Positions 33,304-41,447 of a stretch of 64,000 nt of DNA are shown piece after piece (the first letter of the stretch is position 1; each line of letters starts with the position of its first letter). This DNA comes from VXMO01 sp034422835 (GTDB lineage Bacteria; Chloroflexota; Dehalococcoidia; UBA6926). The DNA lies in the NCBI GenBank assembly GCA_034422835.1, contig DAOUJJ010000007.1, forward strand, positions 281,778-345,777. The letters are read 5' to 3'. Under the pieces are notes generated by a model. It was not told where the DNA came from. It did no database searches and saw nothing but the letters and a program-made list of their open reading frames with translations. The position numbers were made by a program, and so were the translations under genes.

Positions 33304-34377
33304 ATGGGCGTAGATTTTGTAAGCAACGAGGAGACGATACAGGCGGCGCGAAAGAACCTTGACCAGGCGGGGTGGGACTACCTGGTCGGCGGATCAGAGT
33401 CAGAGACGACGATGCGGCGAAACCGCGCCGCGTTCGACCGTGTCGCGTTCCGTCCACGCGTGCTGCGCGATGTTTCCCAGATGGATCCGTCCACCGATTT
33501 CCTGGGCCACAATATGCGTATTCCCGTGATGCTCGCGCCGGTTGGGGGCATGCAACGGCTGCACCCCGAGGGGGCGGGCGCGTCCGCAAAGGCGGCTGAG
33601 GCATTCGGTACGATCCAGACGGTGAGTTCCGTGTCTGACCCGGGACTTGAGGGCACGATGGAAGCGGCCAACGGCCCCAAGTTGTTCCAGATGTACATCC
33701 AGGGCGACTGGGAATGGATCGAAGGAATGGCGCCGCGCATCAAAGATGCCGGCTATCACGCATTCGTCCTGACTGTGGACAACGCCCGGTACAGCCGACG
33801 CGAGCGGCCAATCGTCGGACGTTCAGTACCGGCGAATCTGAACGTGCAGAGAGTCTCACCCGGTTCTTCGGTGACGTGGGACCTGGCCGAGCGAATCCGA
33901 GACCTTATGGGACTGCCATTCGCAGTGAAAGGCATCCAGACGGCGGAGGATGCCGAGATAGCCGTCGAGCGCGGCTTTGACATCATCTGGGTGTCCAACC
34001 ACGGCGGGCGTCAGATCGATCATGCGCTTGGCAGCCTCGACACACTGCCGGAGATTGCCAAGGCCGTCGACGGCAAAGCCAAGATCGTGCTGGACGGCGG
34101 GATCGTGCGCGGAAGCGACGTGGTCAAGGCGCTTGCGCTGGGCGCGGATTGCGTGGCTGTGGGTAAGCTGCAGGGCTGGGGTCTTGCGGCGGGGGGCATC
34201 GACGGCATCGTCCGGGCGCTGGAGATCATGGAGGACGAGTTGCTGAGCGCGATGGCGCTAATCGGCGTGTCCAAGGTTGATCAGATTGATGGGGCCTACG
34301 TGACGGAGGGTTACCCGGTGACGCCGCCTCACGAGATGAGCGCGTGGGTGAATATGCCGGATCCGCGGATTCCGTAA
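33304..34377 (+). CDS. FMN-dependent alpha-hydroxy acid oxidase/dehydrogenase
   Basis: This 357-residue TIM barrel belongs to the lactate/glycolate oxidase family. Visible are WDYLVGGSESETTMRRNRAAFDRV at the N-terminus, PVMLAPVGGMQRLHPEG, the FMN-contact lysine in PFAVKGIQTAEDA, the catalytic-base motif SNHGGRQIDHALGSLD, and LDGGIVRGSDVVKALALGAD. It oxidises an L-2-hydroxy acid to the 2-oxo acid using FMN. The classic active-site Tyr of GGAxDE...T is altered (GGSESETT), so substrate preference may differ. A TACAAT box lies at 33225-33230. It stands alone. Confidence 0.92.
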   Translation: MGVDFVSNEETIQAARKNLDQAGWDYLVGGSESETTMRRNRAAFDRVAFRPRVLRDVSQMDPSTDFLGHNMRIPVMLAPVGGMQRLHPEGAGASAKAAEAFGTIQTVSSVSDPGLEGTMEAANGPKLFQMYIQGDWEWIEGMAPRIKDAGYHAFVLTVDNARYSRRERPIVGRSVPANLNVQRVSPGSSVTWDLAERIRDLMGLPFAVKGIQTAEDAEIAVERGFDIIWVSNHGGRQIDHALGSLDTLPEIAKAVDGKAKIVLDGGIVRGSDVVKALALGADCVAVGKLQGWGLAAGGIDGIVRALEIMEDELLSAMALIGVSKVDQIDGAYVTEGYPVTPPHEMSAWVNMPDPRIP

Positions 34378-34387
34378 GGGCGTAAAT

Positions 34388-34413
34388 GGATTCCCGCTCT
34401 CGCAGGGATAACG
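34388..34413 (+). repeat. Repeat family B (decayed)
   Basis: A copy with core TTCCCGCTCTCGCAGGGAT between the convergent hydroxy-acid oxidase and tag genes; its palindrome carries a mismatch. Confidence 0.7.
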
Positions 34414-34420
34414 GGGGCTT

Positions 34421-35017
34421 CTACCAGTCGCCGAGGGTGGCCTTGAAGCAGCCGTCGCGGTGATCGTTGACCATGCCGGTGGCCTGCATGTGGGCGTAGC
34501 ATACGGTCGATCCAACGAACTTGAAGCCGCGCGCCTTGAGGTCTTTCGCCATGGCGTCTGATTCCGGCGAGGTGGCAGGGACATCATCCCAACCAGTAAT
34601 GGGCTTGGGATTGCGCAGCGTTTTATAGTCCGTGAACTGCCAGATGTAGCGATCAAACGAGCCGAACTCTTCCTGGATCTCAATGAATCTCTGCGCGTTG
34701 TTGATGGCGCCCACTATCTTGAGGCGGTTGCGAACGATGCCCTTGTCTTCGAGTAGGCGCGCAACATCATCGTCGTCAAATTGCGCGACTTTCTGAACAT
34801 CAAAGCCGGCGAATGCCTTACGAAAAGCCTCGCGCTTGTCGAGGATGATGCGCCATGAGAGGCCGGCCTGGAATCCCTCAAGGATCAGGAACTCAAAGAG
34901 CTTGTCGTCGTCATGGAGGGGCGTGCCCCACTCCTCATCGTGATAGGCGATCATCTGCGGACTTACGTCCACATCCGGCCAACATCGTGTCGGTTGGGAG
35001 TCGGTAGCCTCAGTCAT
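34421..35017 (-). CDS. tag: DNA-3-methyladenine glycosylase I
   Basis: This 198-residue protein is a Tag-type base-excision enzyme that removes 3-methyladenine. Signatures are RCWPDVDVSPQMIAYHDEEWGTPLHDDDKLFEFLILEGFQAGLSW and RNRLKIVGAINNA, and the zinc-snap motif C...H...H...C is formed by the N-terminal Cys, the His in AYHDEEWG, and VCYAHMQATGMVNDHRDGCF near the C-terminus. Length is typical. The ATG overlaps the stop of the small upstream ORF (ATGA), which in turn follows the NuoG-like gene by 5 bases, so all three may share a transcript. Confidence 0.94.
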   Translation of the reverse strand: MTEATDSQPTRCWPDVDVSPQMIAYHDEEWGTPLHDDDKLFEFLILEGFQAGLSWRIILDKREAFRKAFAGFDVQKVAQFDDDDVARLLEDKGIVRNRLKIVGAINNAQRFIEIQEEFGSFDRYIWQFTDYKTLRNPKPITGWDDVPATSPESDAMAKDLKARGFKFVGSTVCYAHMQATGMVNDHRDGCFKATLGDW

Positions 35018-35244
35018 GCGGGAACGAGCACCTTGACGATGACGGTATAGCGCGGCATGGAGCAGGCGTGGGGGAGAGCTTCAAAGGAGACAACCTCAGC
35101 GCTGCGCCACGTTTGGTTGGGGTCTTCGGCAGTGATGACGACGCCGGGAGCGGGCTCGATAGGCTCTTCATCACGGATGTGTATGCCGAGGGGGCGACCG
35201 TCGTCATGGGCGCGGAGGTACCACGTTGCGGCGGTTGCGACCAT
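35014..35244 (-). CDS. Hypothetical small protein
   Basis: This 76-residue protein is not recognised. It is soluble, with no Cys motif or membrane span, and its pattern (WYLRAHDDGRPLGIHIRDEE, then PRYTVIVKVLVPA at the end) suggests a small beta-rich domain. It lies 5 bases after the NuoG-like gene and overlaps tag by ATGA. The coupled position on both sides supports that it is real. Confidence 0.6.
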   Translation of the reverse strand: MVATAATWYLRAHDDGRPLGIHIRDEEPIEPAPGVVITAEDPNQTWRSAEVVSFEALPHACSMPRYTVIVKVLVPA

Positions 35245-35249
35245 GCCGA

Positions 35250-37568
35250 TTAGACGGCGGAGAGGCGGATGCGGCCACTGGCGCTGCCGAACGCGCCGCC
35301 CTGATAGAGGCGCTCATCCGCGCCATCGTCCCGGAGCGGCCACGTGGGGCCGGTGAGTCCAGATTCCAGTACTTCAGCGGTGATACCGGCGTAATTGGGA
35401 ACGGTCGCGGCGATGTCAGCAAGGATGGCGTCAACATTGTCATAGCCGAAATCCGACGCGCCCAGGTGCCGGGTGATCTCGGTCGGGGCGTGCCAGACCG
35501 GCTGCGCGTCACCCGCAGCGTCCTTGATGGGTCGGACGCGCTGGACACGCCGCTCGGCATTGGTGTAGGTTCCCCCGCGCTCGACGGCGGCGGCGGCGGG
35601 AATCATCACGTTGGCCAGCGCAGCGAGCTCATCATCGATGACAAGCCCCTGCACCACCAGGAACTCAAGGCGGCCAAGCTCGGTGAGCAGCCGGGCGTGG
35701 CCGCTTTCGCTTATGTCCTGCGGGATGCCGCCGGTCCAGTAGAGGGCTTTGACGGTGCCGGATTCGATGGCGTCGATGATCTCATCGAGGCTTGCAGCTT
35801 CTGTACCAAGCACATCGCTGACTCCCTGCACGTTGCCGCCCCCGGGCCGCAGCACGTGGAGCCCGCCGCCCTGCGTATTGGCGACGTTGCCCGTCACCGC
35901 GGCGATTGAGGCAATCAGCGTGGCCACGCCGGGCGCGTCATTTTCACCCACGCCATAGATAAGGGCGGCAGGGGCAGACGTCCCGATAATGCGGGCGACC
36001 CAGCGGAGATCATCGGCGGAAACGCCTGCTTGAGTTGCTGCGTCTTCAACGGTCGTGCCCTCAAGGCTCTCTGACAAATCGGGCAGGCCGTCTACGGACT
36101 CCTCAATGAACTCATCATGGACAAGATTAGCGTCGAGCAGCGCGCGGAGGATGCCGCGCAAGACGGCAGGCTCAGTTCCCTCAGCGCAGGTGAGCCATCG
36201 CTCAGAGGCGCGGCCAAGCTCCGGGTAGGCGGCGGGACCGATGCCGAGGAGGGTGGCGTCCTGGTAATTGACAGCCTTGTGAACCTGGTATGCCGCGACG
36301 GGATGGGTGAGTTCTATATCTGAACCAATCACAAGGACGGCGCGAGCCTTTGCAATGTCCCGGATGGGATTCGCATTCGCAGCGCTACCGAACATGGCAG
36401 CGAGTTCCCTGCCCGTCTGAATGGGCGTGGAGGCTGCCATGGCAACACGCTCGGTTTGCAGCGATTCACGGGCGAGACGATTCAATGCCCAGGCGTCCTC
36501 ATTGGCAACGCGGGGAGAAATCACGACCGCAGCAGAACCGCTGGCATGGCCGCGGAGACCCTCCGCAGCGGCAGTTATCGCATCGTCCCAGGACGCTTCA
36601 CCAAGCGCGCCGTTGGCATCGCGAATCATGGCGCTGATGAGGCGGGCTTCATTGTTGGACTCGTTGGCGAGTTCGAACTTGCCGTGGATGCAGGCAAAGC
36701 CGCCGTTCGCCCCGCCATCGATATCAGGCGTCACGCGCAGTAGTCGACCATCCTGGAGTTCCGCCGTCACCTGGCAGCCGATCTCACATTCCGTGCAGAC
36801 GGTTGTGACGCTGGTATCCGGCAGGCCGGCCCACTTGTTGTCCTTTTCCGTGAGCGCGCCCACGGGGCAAACGTCCACGCACGCGCCACAGAAGGTGCAG
36901 CCGGTCAGCGGATCAGAGAGGGGCACATCGTTCGGGGTGCCGGGGAGGATGCGGTCGCCGCGATCCACCATGGATATTGCCTCAGCGCCGATGACTTCAT
37001 CACAGACACGGACACAGCGAGCGCATGAGATGCACAGGTTGTAGTCGCGGTCGATGTGTGGATCTTCGGTGCGGATCGGCAGTTCACGGTAGGTATATGG
37101 GAGCAACTGCTCGGTGACGCCGACGATCTCCACGGTGGCCTGCAGCTCACACCGCTGGTTCTGCGGGCAAACGACGCACCGGTCTGTGACTGAGACGTTG
37201 CGGAGGCAGATGTCATTGGGGCCGCAGTGGACGATGCGATCGCAGGTCAGGCATCCGTGCGGGTGCTCCGACATGAGGAGGTTCAGGACAGACTGACGGA
37301 GCTCGACGGTTTCGTCGGAGTTGGTCTTGTAGACTGCGTCCGGCGCGGCAGGGGCGACACATGCGGCGGCAAAGCCGGGGCGGTCAACCTGCTCAACCAT
37401 GCACATGCGGCAGGCGCCATAGGCCTTGAGGCGCTCGTCGTAGCAGAGGGTGGGGATGTAGATGCCGGCCTGCGAGGCCGCTTCAAGGATGGTAGACCCC
37501 GCCGGGGCAGTGACCTGCCGTCCGTCAATCGTGATGGTGATTGTATCGGCGGGGGCTGGCTGCGTCAC
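35250..37568 (-). CDS. NuoG/FdhA-like iron-sulfur molybdopterin-fold oxidoreductase
   Basis: This 772-residue protein has an N-terminal [2Fe-2S] domain (C42, C53, C56, C70), the His-Cys3 [4Fe-4S] motif HPHGCLTC...C...C near 102-121, an extra CVVCPQNQRC pair, two ferredoxin [4Fe-4S] motifs (CISCARCVRVC, CTFCGACVDVC), and the Mo-fold region opening with CTECEIGC. The segment where formate dehydrogenases have Cys/Sec reads ERVAMAASTPIQTGRE, with no Cys or TGA, so formate oxidation looks unlikely. A complex I-type electron-relay role is more plausible. NuoF- and NuoE-like partners are about 21 kb away at 59.2-61.4 kb. The start is an ATG. Confidence 0.87.
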   Translation of the reverse strand: MTQPAPADTITITIDGRQVTAPAGSTILEAASQAGIYIPTLCYDERLKAYGACRMCMVEQVDRPGFAAACVAPAAPDAVYKTNSDETVELRQSVLNLLMSEHPHGCLTCDRIVHCGPNDICLRNVSVTDRCVVCPQNQRCELQATVEIVGVTEQLLPYTYRELPIRTEDPHIDRDYNLCISCARCVRVCDEVIGAEAISMVDRGDRILPGTPNDVPLSDPLTGCTFCGACVDVCPVGALTEKDNKWAGLPDTSVTTVCTECEIGCQVTAELQDGRLLRVTPDIDGGANGGFACIHGKFELANESNNEARLISAMIRDANGALGEASWDDAITAAAEGLRGHASGSAAVVISPRVANEDAWALNRLARESLQTERVAMAASTPIQTGRELAAMFGSAANANPIRDIAKARAVLVIGSDIELTHPVAAYQVHKAVNYQDATLLGIGPAAYPELGRASERWLTCAEGTEPAVLRGILRALLDANLVHDEFIEESVDGLPDLSESLEGTTVEDAATQAGVSADDLRWVARIIGTSAPAALIYGVGENDAPGVATLIASIAAVTGNVANTQGGGLHVLRPGGGNVQGVSDVLGTEAASLDEIIDAIESGTVKALYWTGGIPQDISESGHARLLTELGRLEFLVVQGLVIDDELAALANVMIPAAAAVERGGTYTNAERRVQRVRPIKDAAGDAQPVWHAPTEITRHLGASDFGYDNVDAILADIAATVPNYAGITAEVLESGLTGPTWPLRDDGADERLYQGGAFGSASGRIRLSAV

Positions 37569-37641
37569 GTCCGAAACCTCCCAAGCGCTTGTGTTTCTGT
37601 GTTCAGACTATCCCACGCGGGGTAGACGCTCAAGTTTGGGG

Positions 37642-39003
37642 TTAATGAGCCGCATAGACGTTTGAGTCACCGCGCTCTCCCTCGACCATTTCATCGGGAG
37701 AACGGGGAGGCAGGGGCGGTTTGCGGGCGGCGGCAAAGAGGAACGCGCCCGCGGTTGTGACGAAAGCCATGAGGATGAACGCGCCCGCGTACGTGTCGAA
37801 CACATCCTTGAAACCGGCGGCTACCACGGGGCCCAACATCGTCCCAAGCTGCACCACAAGGGAGGAGAATCCCATGATCGTCGCAAAGGAGCCGCGGCCA
37901 AAATACTCCGCGCGAATTGCCGTCATCAGCGGCCCCCGGAATCCCCACGAAAGGGCCTGAACAACTGCAAATGTGAGCAGGATCGGGATGGCATATTCCG
38001 GATTTCCCAGCGGCAGGACAAGCAGGATAAGGGCGAGCGTGTGGCCAAACATGCAGGCGACGATGATCAGTCTCATCTCGACTCGTTCCGCGAGGAAGCC
38101 CGTCGCTAATTGCGCGCCGATCATGATTGTGGTGAGGAACGTGTATATCCACGCGCCGGTCACCCTTGAGATACCGAGATCGTCTTCGAGATACGGGATG
38201 AACTGGGCGTTGATGGCAGAAACGGCAAACATCGCGCTTCCATGACCGAAAGAAACGAACCAGAAGGAGGGATTCTTAAGCGCTTCACGGGCAGTGAATC
38301 CCCGCGCGACTAGGCTGAGGATCGGTCTCGCCGTCGCCGGAACTCCGTCCCGCTCTTGGCCGTCATTGTCCGGTTTTTCGCCGTCCGGCAAGTAACCGTA
38401 TGGCTCCGGTGAATGCCTGAAGAGAACGGTCAGGGGCAGGCCGATAACGAGGACAATCACGCCGGACCACAGGGCGAGGCCACGCCATCCCAACGCGTCC
38501 ATCCCAAAGACGACGGCCGGCACCGCCCAGCCCGATACACCCCATCCGACGGCGGCCAGTCCCATCGCGCGGGACCGTTTCTTGTCGAACCAGTTGGCGA
38601 TGGCGGCGTTGATGGTGATGAACCCGCCGAGGCTCGATCCAACGGAGATGATCAGGTACGCGCCGTAGTACTGCCACAGTTCCTCGATATTCGCGAAGAG
38701 AAGAAAGCCGCCCGCATAGAGCAGCACGCCAACCTGGAGGACGCGGCGAGTACCGAACCGGTCAACCAGCCAGCCCTGGAACGGGCCAAGAACGCCACTT
38801 TCGGCACGAGCGAGGGTGAATGCCAGCGCAATCTGCGCCCGGGTCCAGCCGAAGTCTCGCTGGAGGTGGTTGAAGTAGACCTGGAACGCCTGGAAGAACA
38901 GGCCGCCGTTGAGGACCTGGATGAGAAACGCGCCCAATACAATCCACCAGCCGAAGAAGACCTGGCTGGGATTGAATCGACTGCCGCTTCTTAGTCGGAA
39001 CAC
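37642..39003 (-). CDS. MFS transporter (oxalate/formate or monocarboxylate type)
   Basis: This 453-residue carrier has about 12 membrane segments. It has the FGWWIVLGAFLIQ first helix and a DRFGTRRVL loop, as in OFA/monocarboxylate-type MFS proteins. The central loop (about 205-235, PDGEKPDNDGQERDGVPATA) is cytosolic and charged. The GTG at 39003 gives a good N-terminus. The substrate is probably an organic anion, by family resemblance only. It lies downstream of no operon and is followed by the NuoG-like gene after 73 bases. Confidence 0.85.
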   Translation of the reverse strand: MFRLRSGSRFNPSQVFFGWWIVLGAFLIQVLNGGLFFQAFQVYFNHLQRDFGWTRAQIALAFTLARAESGVLGPFQGWLVDRFGTRRVLQVGVLLYAGGFLLFANIEELWQYYGAYLIISVGSSLGGFITINAAIANWFDKKRSRAMGLAAVGWGVSGWAVPAVVFGMDALGWRGLALWSGVIVLVIGLPLTVLFRHSPEPYGYLPDGEKPDNDGQERDGVPATARPILSLVARGFTAREALKNPSFWFVSFGHGSAMFAVSAINAQFIPYLEDDLGISRVTGAWIYTFLTTIMIGAQLATGFLAERVEMRLIIVACMFGHTLALILLVLPLGNPEYAIPILLTFAVVQALSWGFRGPLMTAIRAEYFGRGSFATIMGFSSLVVQLGTMLGPVVAAGFKDVFDTYAGAFILMAFVTTAGAFLFAAARKPPLPPRSPDEMVEGERGDSNVYAAH

Positions 39004-39101
39004 CTACCTGTAAGCCATGAGGACAAAGATCGTATTCAAAACGTAAAGAAATCGTAACACAGGCAGGGGCGGGGATTTAGTTAGGCTTGAGTAGAATGCA
39101 G

Positions 39102-39139
39102 GTGTATGTCGTATGCTTCTCTTGACATACGGCATACAC
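39102..39139 (+). promoter_or_regulatory. 14-bp inverted-repeat operator overlapping a -35 box
   Basis: GTGTATGTCGTATG (39102-39115) and CATACGGCATACAC (39126-39139) form an inverted repeat with one mismatch and a 10-base spacer. A perfect TTGACA (39122-39127) lies within it. It is 26 bases before a gene with a ribbon-helix-helix-like N-terminus, so autoregulation is likely. Confidence 0.65.
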
Positions 39140-39165
39140 CGCCGTACCGTGGTCTGGGAGGCATT

Positions 39166-39792
39166 ATGCGCATAGGCATCAATATCTCGAATGGACTGCA
39201 TCGACGGTTGAAGGCGATCGGGGAGCCCGTCAATGTATCGCAAGTCTGCCGCGACGCGATTGAGTCGATAGTGCTGGAACACGAAGAGTTGGCTGCGCGG
39301 GTCGACGAAGACGATCTGCGAGCTGTCATCGCCGAATTTGCGGACGAGGGCGAGCAATGGTCAGACATCGACTGGAGGGAGTACGGCTGGACAGACGCGC
39401 AGGACTGGTTCAAGAGAATAACACGTGAACAGTACGACAGATTCATCTATGAGCGAGGATTCTACTTGAGGCAAGATAGATCGCCTGAAGATGTCCTTTG
39501 GTTAGTGGACCTAGCGAGTCATATTGATGGTGTTGTTGGTTTCCTCCAGCGTATGGAAAAGCACAGAGATCTGCACGACAAGGAGCTTGATCGCCTAGAC
39601 GATTTAGGGATCAATTGGGGGATCGACGAGTATCCGAGAGGTGTCGCCCAGCGCGAATACAACACCGCCTGGCTCGCATACTTCAATGTTGTTCACAAGC
39701 TCATCGAGGACCAACGCAAACAGCGAGCTGAAGAAAAGTCTCGAAATCGTGCACAAATGCCTAAACCCGAATTACCGGAACAGCTTGTATAA
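39166..39792 (+). CDS. Ribbon-helix-helix-like regulator with large C-terminal region
   Basis: This 208-residue protein starts MRIGINISNGLHRRLKAIGEPVNVSQVCRDAIE, a pattern of one beta strand and two helices like the CopG/Arc ribbon-helix-helix DNA-binding domain. The rest is unrecognised, rich in acidic and aromatic residues (QWSDIDWREYGWTDAQDWFKRI) and ends with a basic EDQRKQRAEEKSRNRAQ helix. The ATG at 39166 is preferred over the frame's earlier ATG at 39106, which lies inside the palindromic operator. Codon use is less GC-rich than that of neighbours. A strongly translated 36-residue ORF follows after 53 bases. Confidence 0.7.
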   Translation: MRIGINISNGLHRRLKAIGEPVNVSQVCRDAIESIVLEHEELAARVDEDDLRAVIAEFADEGEQWSDIDWREYGWTDAQDWFKRITREQYDRFIYERGFYLRQDRSPEDVLWLVDLASHIDGVVGFLQRMEKHRDLHDKELDRLDDLGINWGIDEYPRGVAQREYNTAWLAYFNVVHKLIEDQRKQRAEEKSRNRAQMPKPELPEQLV

Positions 39793-39845
39793 CGACGATG
39801 CCATACCTCATTTCTCATTCACGGTGTCGGGAAAGGAGGACCTGC

Positions 39846-39956
39846 ATGAAGGCATTTGCGAAAGGCGGCAAGGGCGGCGGTGGCAATAACCCCAATTACC
39901 CGAGCACGACCGGCAATCCGTCTGGCGGTGGCCGGGGCAACGAGCCCAAGAAGTAG
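39846..39956 (+). CDS. 36-residue glycine/asparagine-rich small protein
   Basis: A very short ORF with a near-perfect ribosome site (AAAGGAGGA, 5 bases before ATG). The peptide starts MKAFAKGGKGGGGNNPNYPS and ends with a GNPSGGG run and a basic NEPKK tail. It lies after the ribbon-helix-helix gene and directly before a strong terminator, so the pair makes a defined transcription unit. No Cys is present. It may be a small secreted, RNA-binding or peptide-precursor product; I cannot assign a function. Confidence 0.6.
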   Translation: MKAFAKGGKGGGGNNPNYPSTTGNPSGGGRGNEPKK

Positions 39957-39966
39957 TCGCCTAAAT

Positions 39967-40000
39967 CTCCCCGCCCCTTAGTGGGCGGGGAGAACTTTAT
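39967..40000 (+). terminator. Rho-independent-type terminator
   Basis: A perfect 10-bp stem, CTCCCCGCCC (39967-39976) with GGGCGGGGAG (39983-39992), and a 6-base loop, followed by AACTTTAT. The T run is short but the stem is very strong. It ends the regulator/small-peptide unit. Confidence 0.75.
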
Positions 40001-40019
40001 CTGATTGTCACTATCTCTA

Positions 40020-41360
40020 TTACGCCGCCATGCCGCAGGTGCCGGGGTTGAGGGGGCACGTGGAGCAGTTGGCCGCCGACTCGGCGTGCAGCTCTATCGC
40101 GCGTTTGGACGGCTGGTTCCCGGTTTTCGCCGAGATGAGGGGAGACGCGGGCTGCTCCTGGAAGAGGGGCATCTCGGCCTGCTTGGCGGGGGTGGGTTTG
40201 TGGCCCGGGAATCGCAGGAACGGAAGCGCACGCTTCATCACGACACCCATCGCCTTGAGCTCTCTGGTCTGCGTGATCGAGTGCTCGCGCCGTTGCCCGA
40301 TGATGCGGCTTGCTGCCAACGGCCCGACACCGGGAACACGCAGCAACTCCTGCTCGCTCGCCTGGTTCACGTCCACCGGAAAGCGCTCGTAGTTGGTCAT
40401 CGCGATCATCAGCTTCGGGTCGGTGCGCGTGTCCAGAAAGCCGTCATCGCTGAAGGCGGGACGCAGTTCCTCAGAGTCGTATCCATAGATGCGTGACAGC
40501 CAATCCATCTGGTAGAGGCGATGCTCCCGGGCGGGCGGCGTTGCGGGGTGTTCCTCCAGCGGCGTGTACTGCACGGGACGGAATGCCGAGTAATAGACGC
40601 GCTTGAAGCCGTAGTTTCCGTAGAGGCTTGTCATGCGCTCATAGATGTCCCAGTCGGACTCATCCGCCGCGCCCACGACCATCTGCGTGGCCTGGCCGAC
40701 CGCGCCGCCGTAGTGCTCCTGCATGAGGTCGCTGATGCGCCCCATCGGGTCGATGATGCCCTTGTCGAAGTCCTTCATCTTGCTGACTTTGCGGAGGTGC
40801 TCGGCGGAGGGCGACTCGATATTGATGGAGAGGCGCGCGCCGAGCCGCTGACTGGCTTCCAGCAGTGAATCGTCGTTCGTGCCGGGCATCACTTTCAGGT
40901 GAATATAGCCGCGGAATCCGTAGCGGGAGCGGACCGCATCGACCACATCCAGCAGGCGCTCCTGCGTGGCGTTCGGATTCTTGAAGATCCCTGAGCTGAG
41001 GAAGAGTCCGTCCACCATATGGCGCTGGTGCATCTCATTGAACAGCCGCGCGAGCTCGTCCACCTTGAACCCGTAACGGCGGCGCGGGACCCAGTGGGAG
41101 TTGGGGCAATAGTGGCAGTCCATGATGCAGTGGTCGGTGAACATCACGCGCATCAGTGAAATACGTTTGCCGTTCGGCATGGCGGCCTTGTAGACACCTG
41201 CGTGGGGAGTTGCGCCGCCGCGGGGGCCCACGCGTTCCCCACCGCTACTCGGCCGCGTGGTTCCGTCCGACCGCTCGGCAGGTGACAGGATGTCATCCGT
41301 TGCCATTCCGCCGAGGTGGCGGAGTTTCTCATAGACGTCCGGGGTGCTTTTGATGAGCAT
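40020..41360 (-). CDS. Radical SAM protein with C-terminal helix-hairpin-helix
   Basis: This 446-residue radical SAM enzyme has the CxxxCxxC cluster as CIMDCHYC (C78, C82, C85). It belongs to the family annotated as putative DNA modification/repair radical SAM protein: NSHWVPRRRYGFKVDELARLF follows the cluster, and DVNQASEQELLRVPGVGPLAASRIIGQR is a DNA-binding helix-hairpin-helix near 340. The C-terminus has an extra CSTCPLNPGTCG motif, possibly a second metal or cluster site. The ATG at 41360 has a GGGAGG site; the 20-residue-longer frame start does not. Biochemical role in the family is unproven. Confidence 0.88.
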   Translation of the reverse strand: MLIKSTPDVYEKLRHLGGMATDDILSPAERSDGTTRPSSGGERVGPRGGATPHAGVYKAAMPNGKRISLMRVMFTDHCIMDCHYCPNSHWVPRRRYGFKVDELARLFNEMHQRHMVDGLFLSSGIFKNPNATQERLLDVVDAVRSRYGFRGYIHLKVMPGTNDDSLLEASQRLGARLSINIESPSAEHLRKVSKMKDFDKGIIDPMGRISDLMQEHYGGAVGQATQMVVGAADESDWDIYERMTSLYGNYGFKRVYYSAFRPVQYTPLEEHPATPPAREHRLYQMDWLSRIYGYDSEELRPAFSDDGFLDTRTDPKLMIAMTNYERFPVDVNQASEQELLRVPGVGPLAASRIIGQRREHSITQTRELKAMGVVMKRALPFLRFPGHKPTPAKQAEMPLFQEQPASPLISAKTGNQPSKRAIELHAESAANCSTCPLNPGTCGMAA

Positions 41361-41447
41361 GACGGCCTCCCTGTATGGAACTAATGTTCTATAGCATAGA
41401 GGACTCTCTGCGCCTGTCAACCCCCTGTCGGGGTAAGTGGGATTCTG

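Noticed and set aside
36300..36500. Hidden selenocysteine TGA in the NuoG/FdhA-like gene
   Set aside because: The frame is continuous, and the position where formate dehydrogenases have Sec is occupied by Ala/Ser codons, not TGA.
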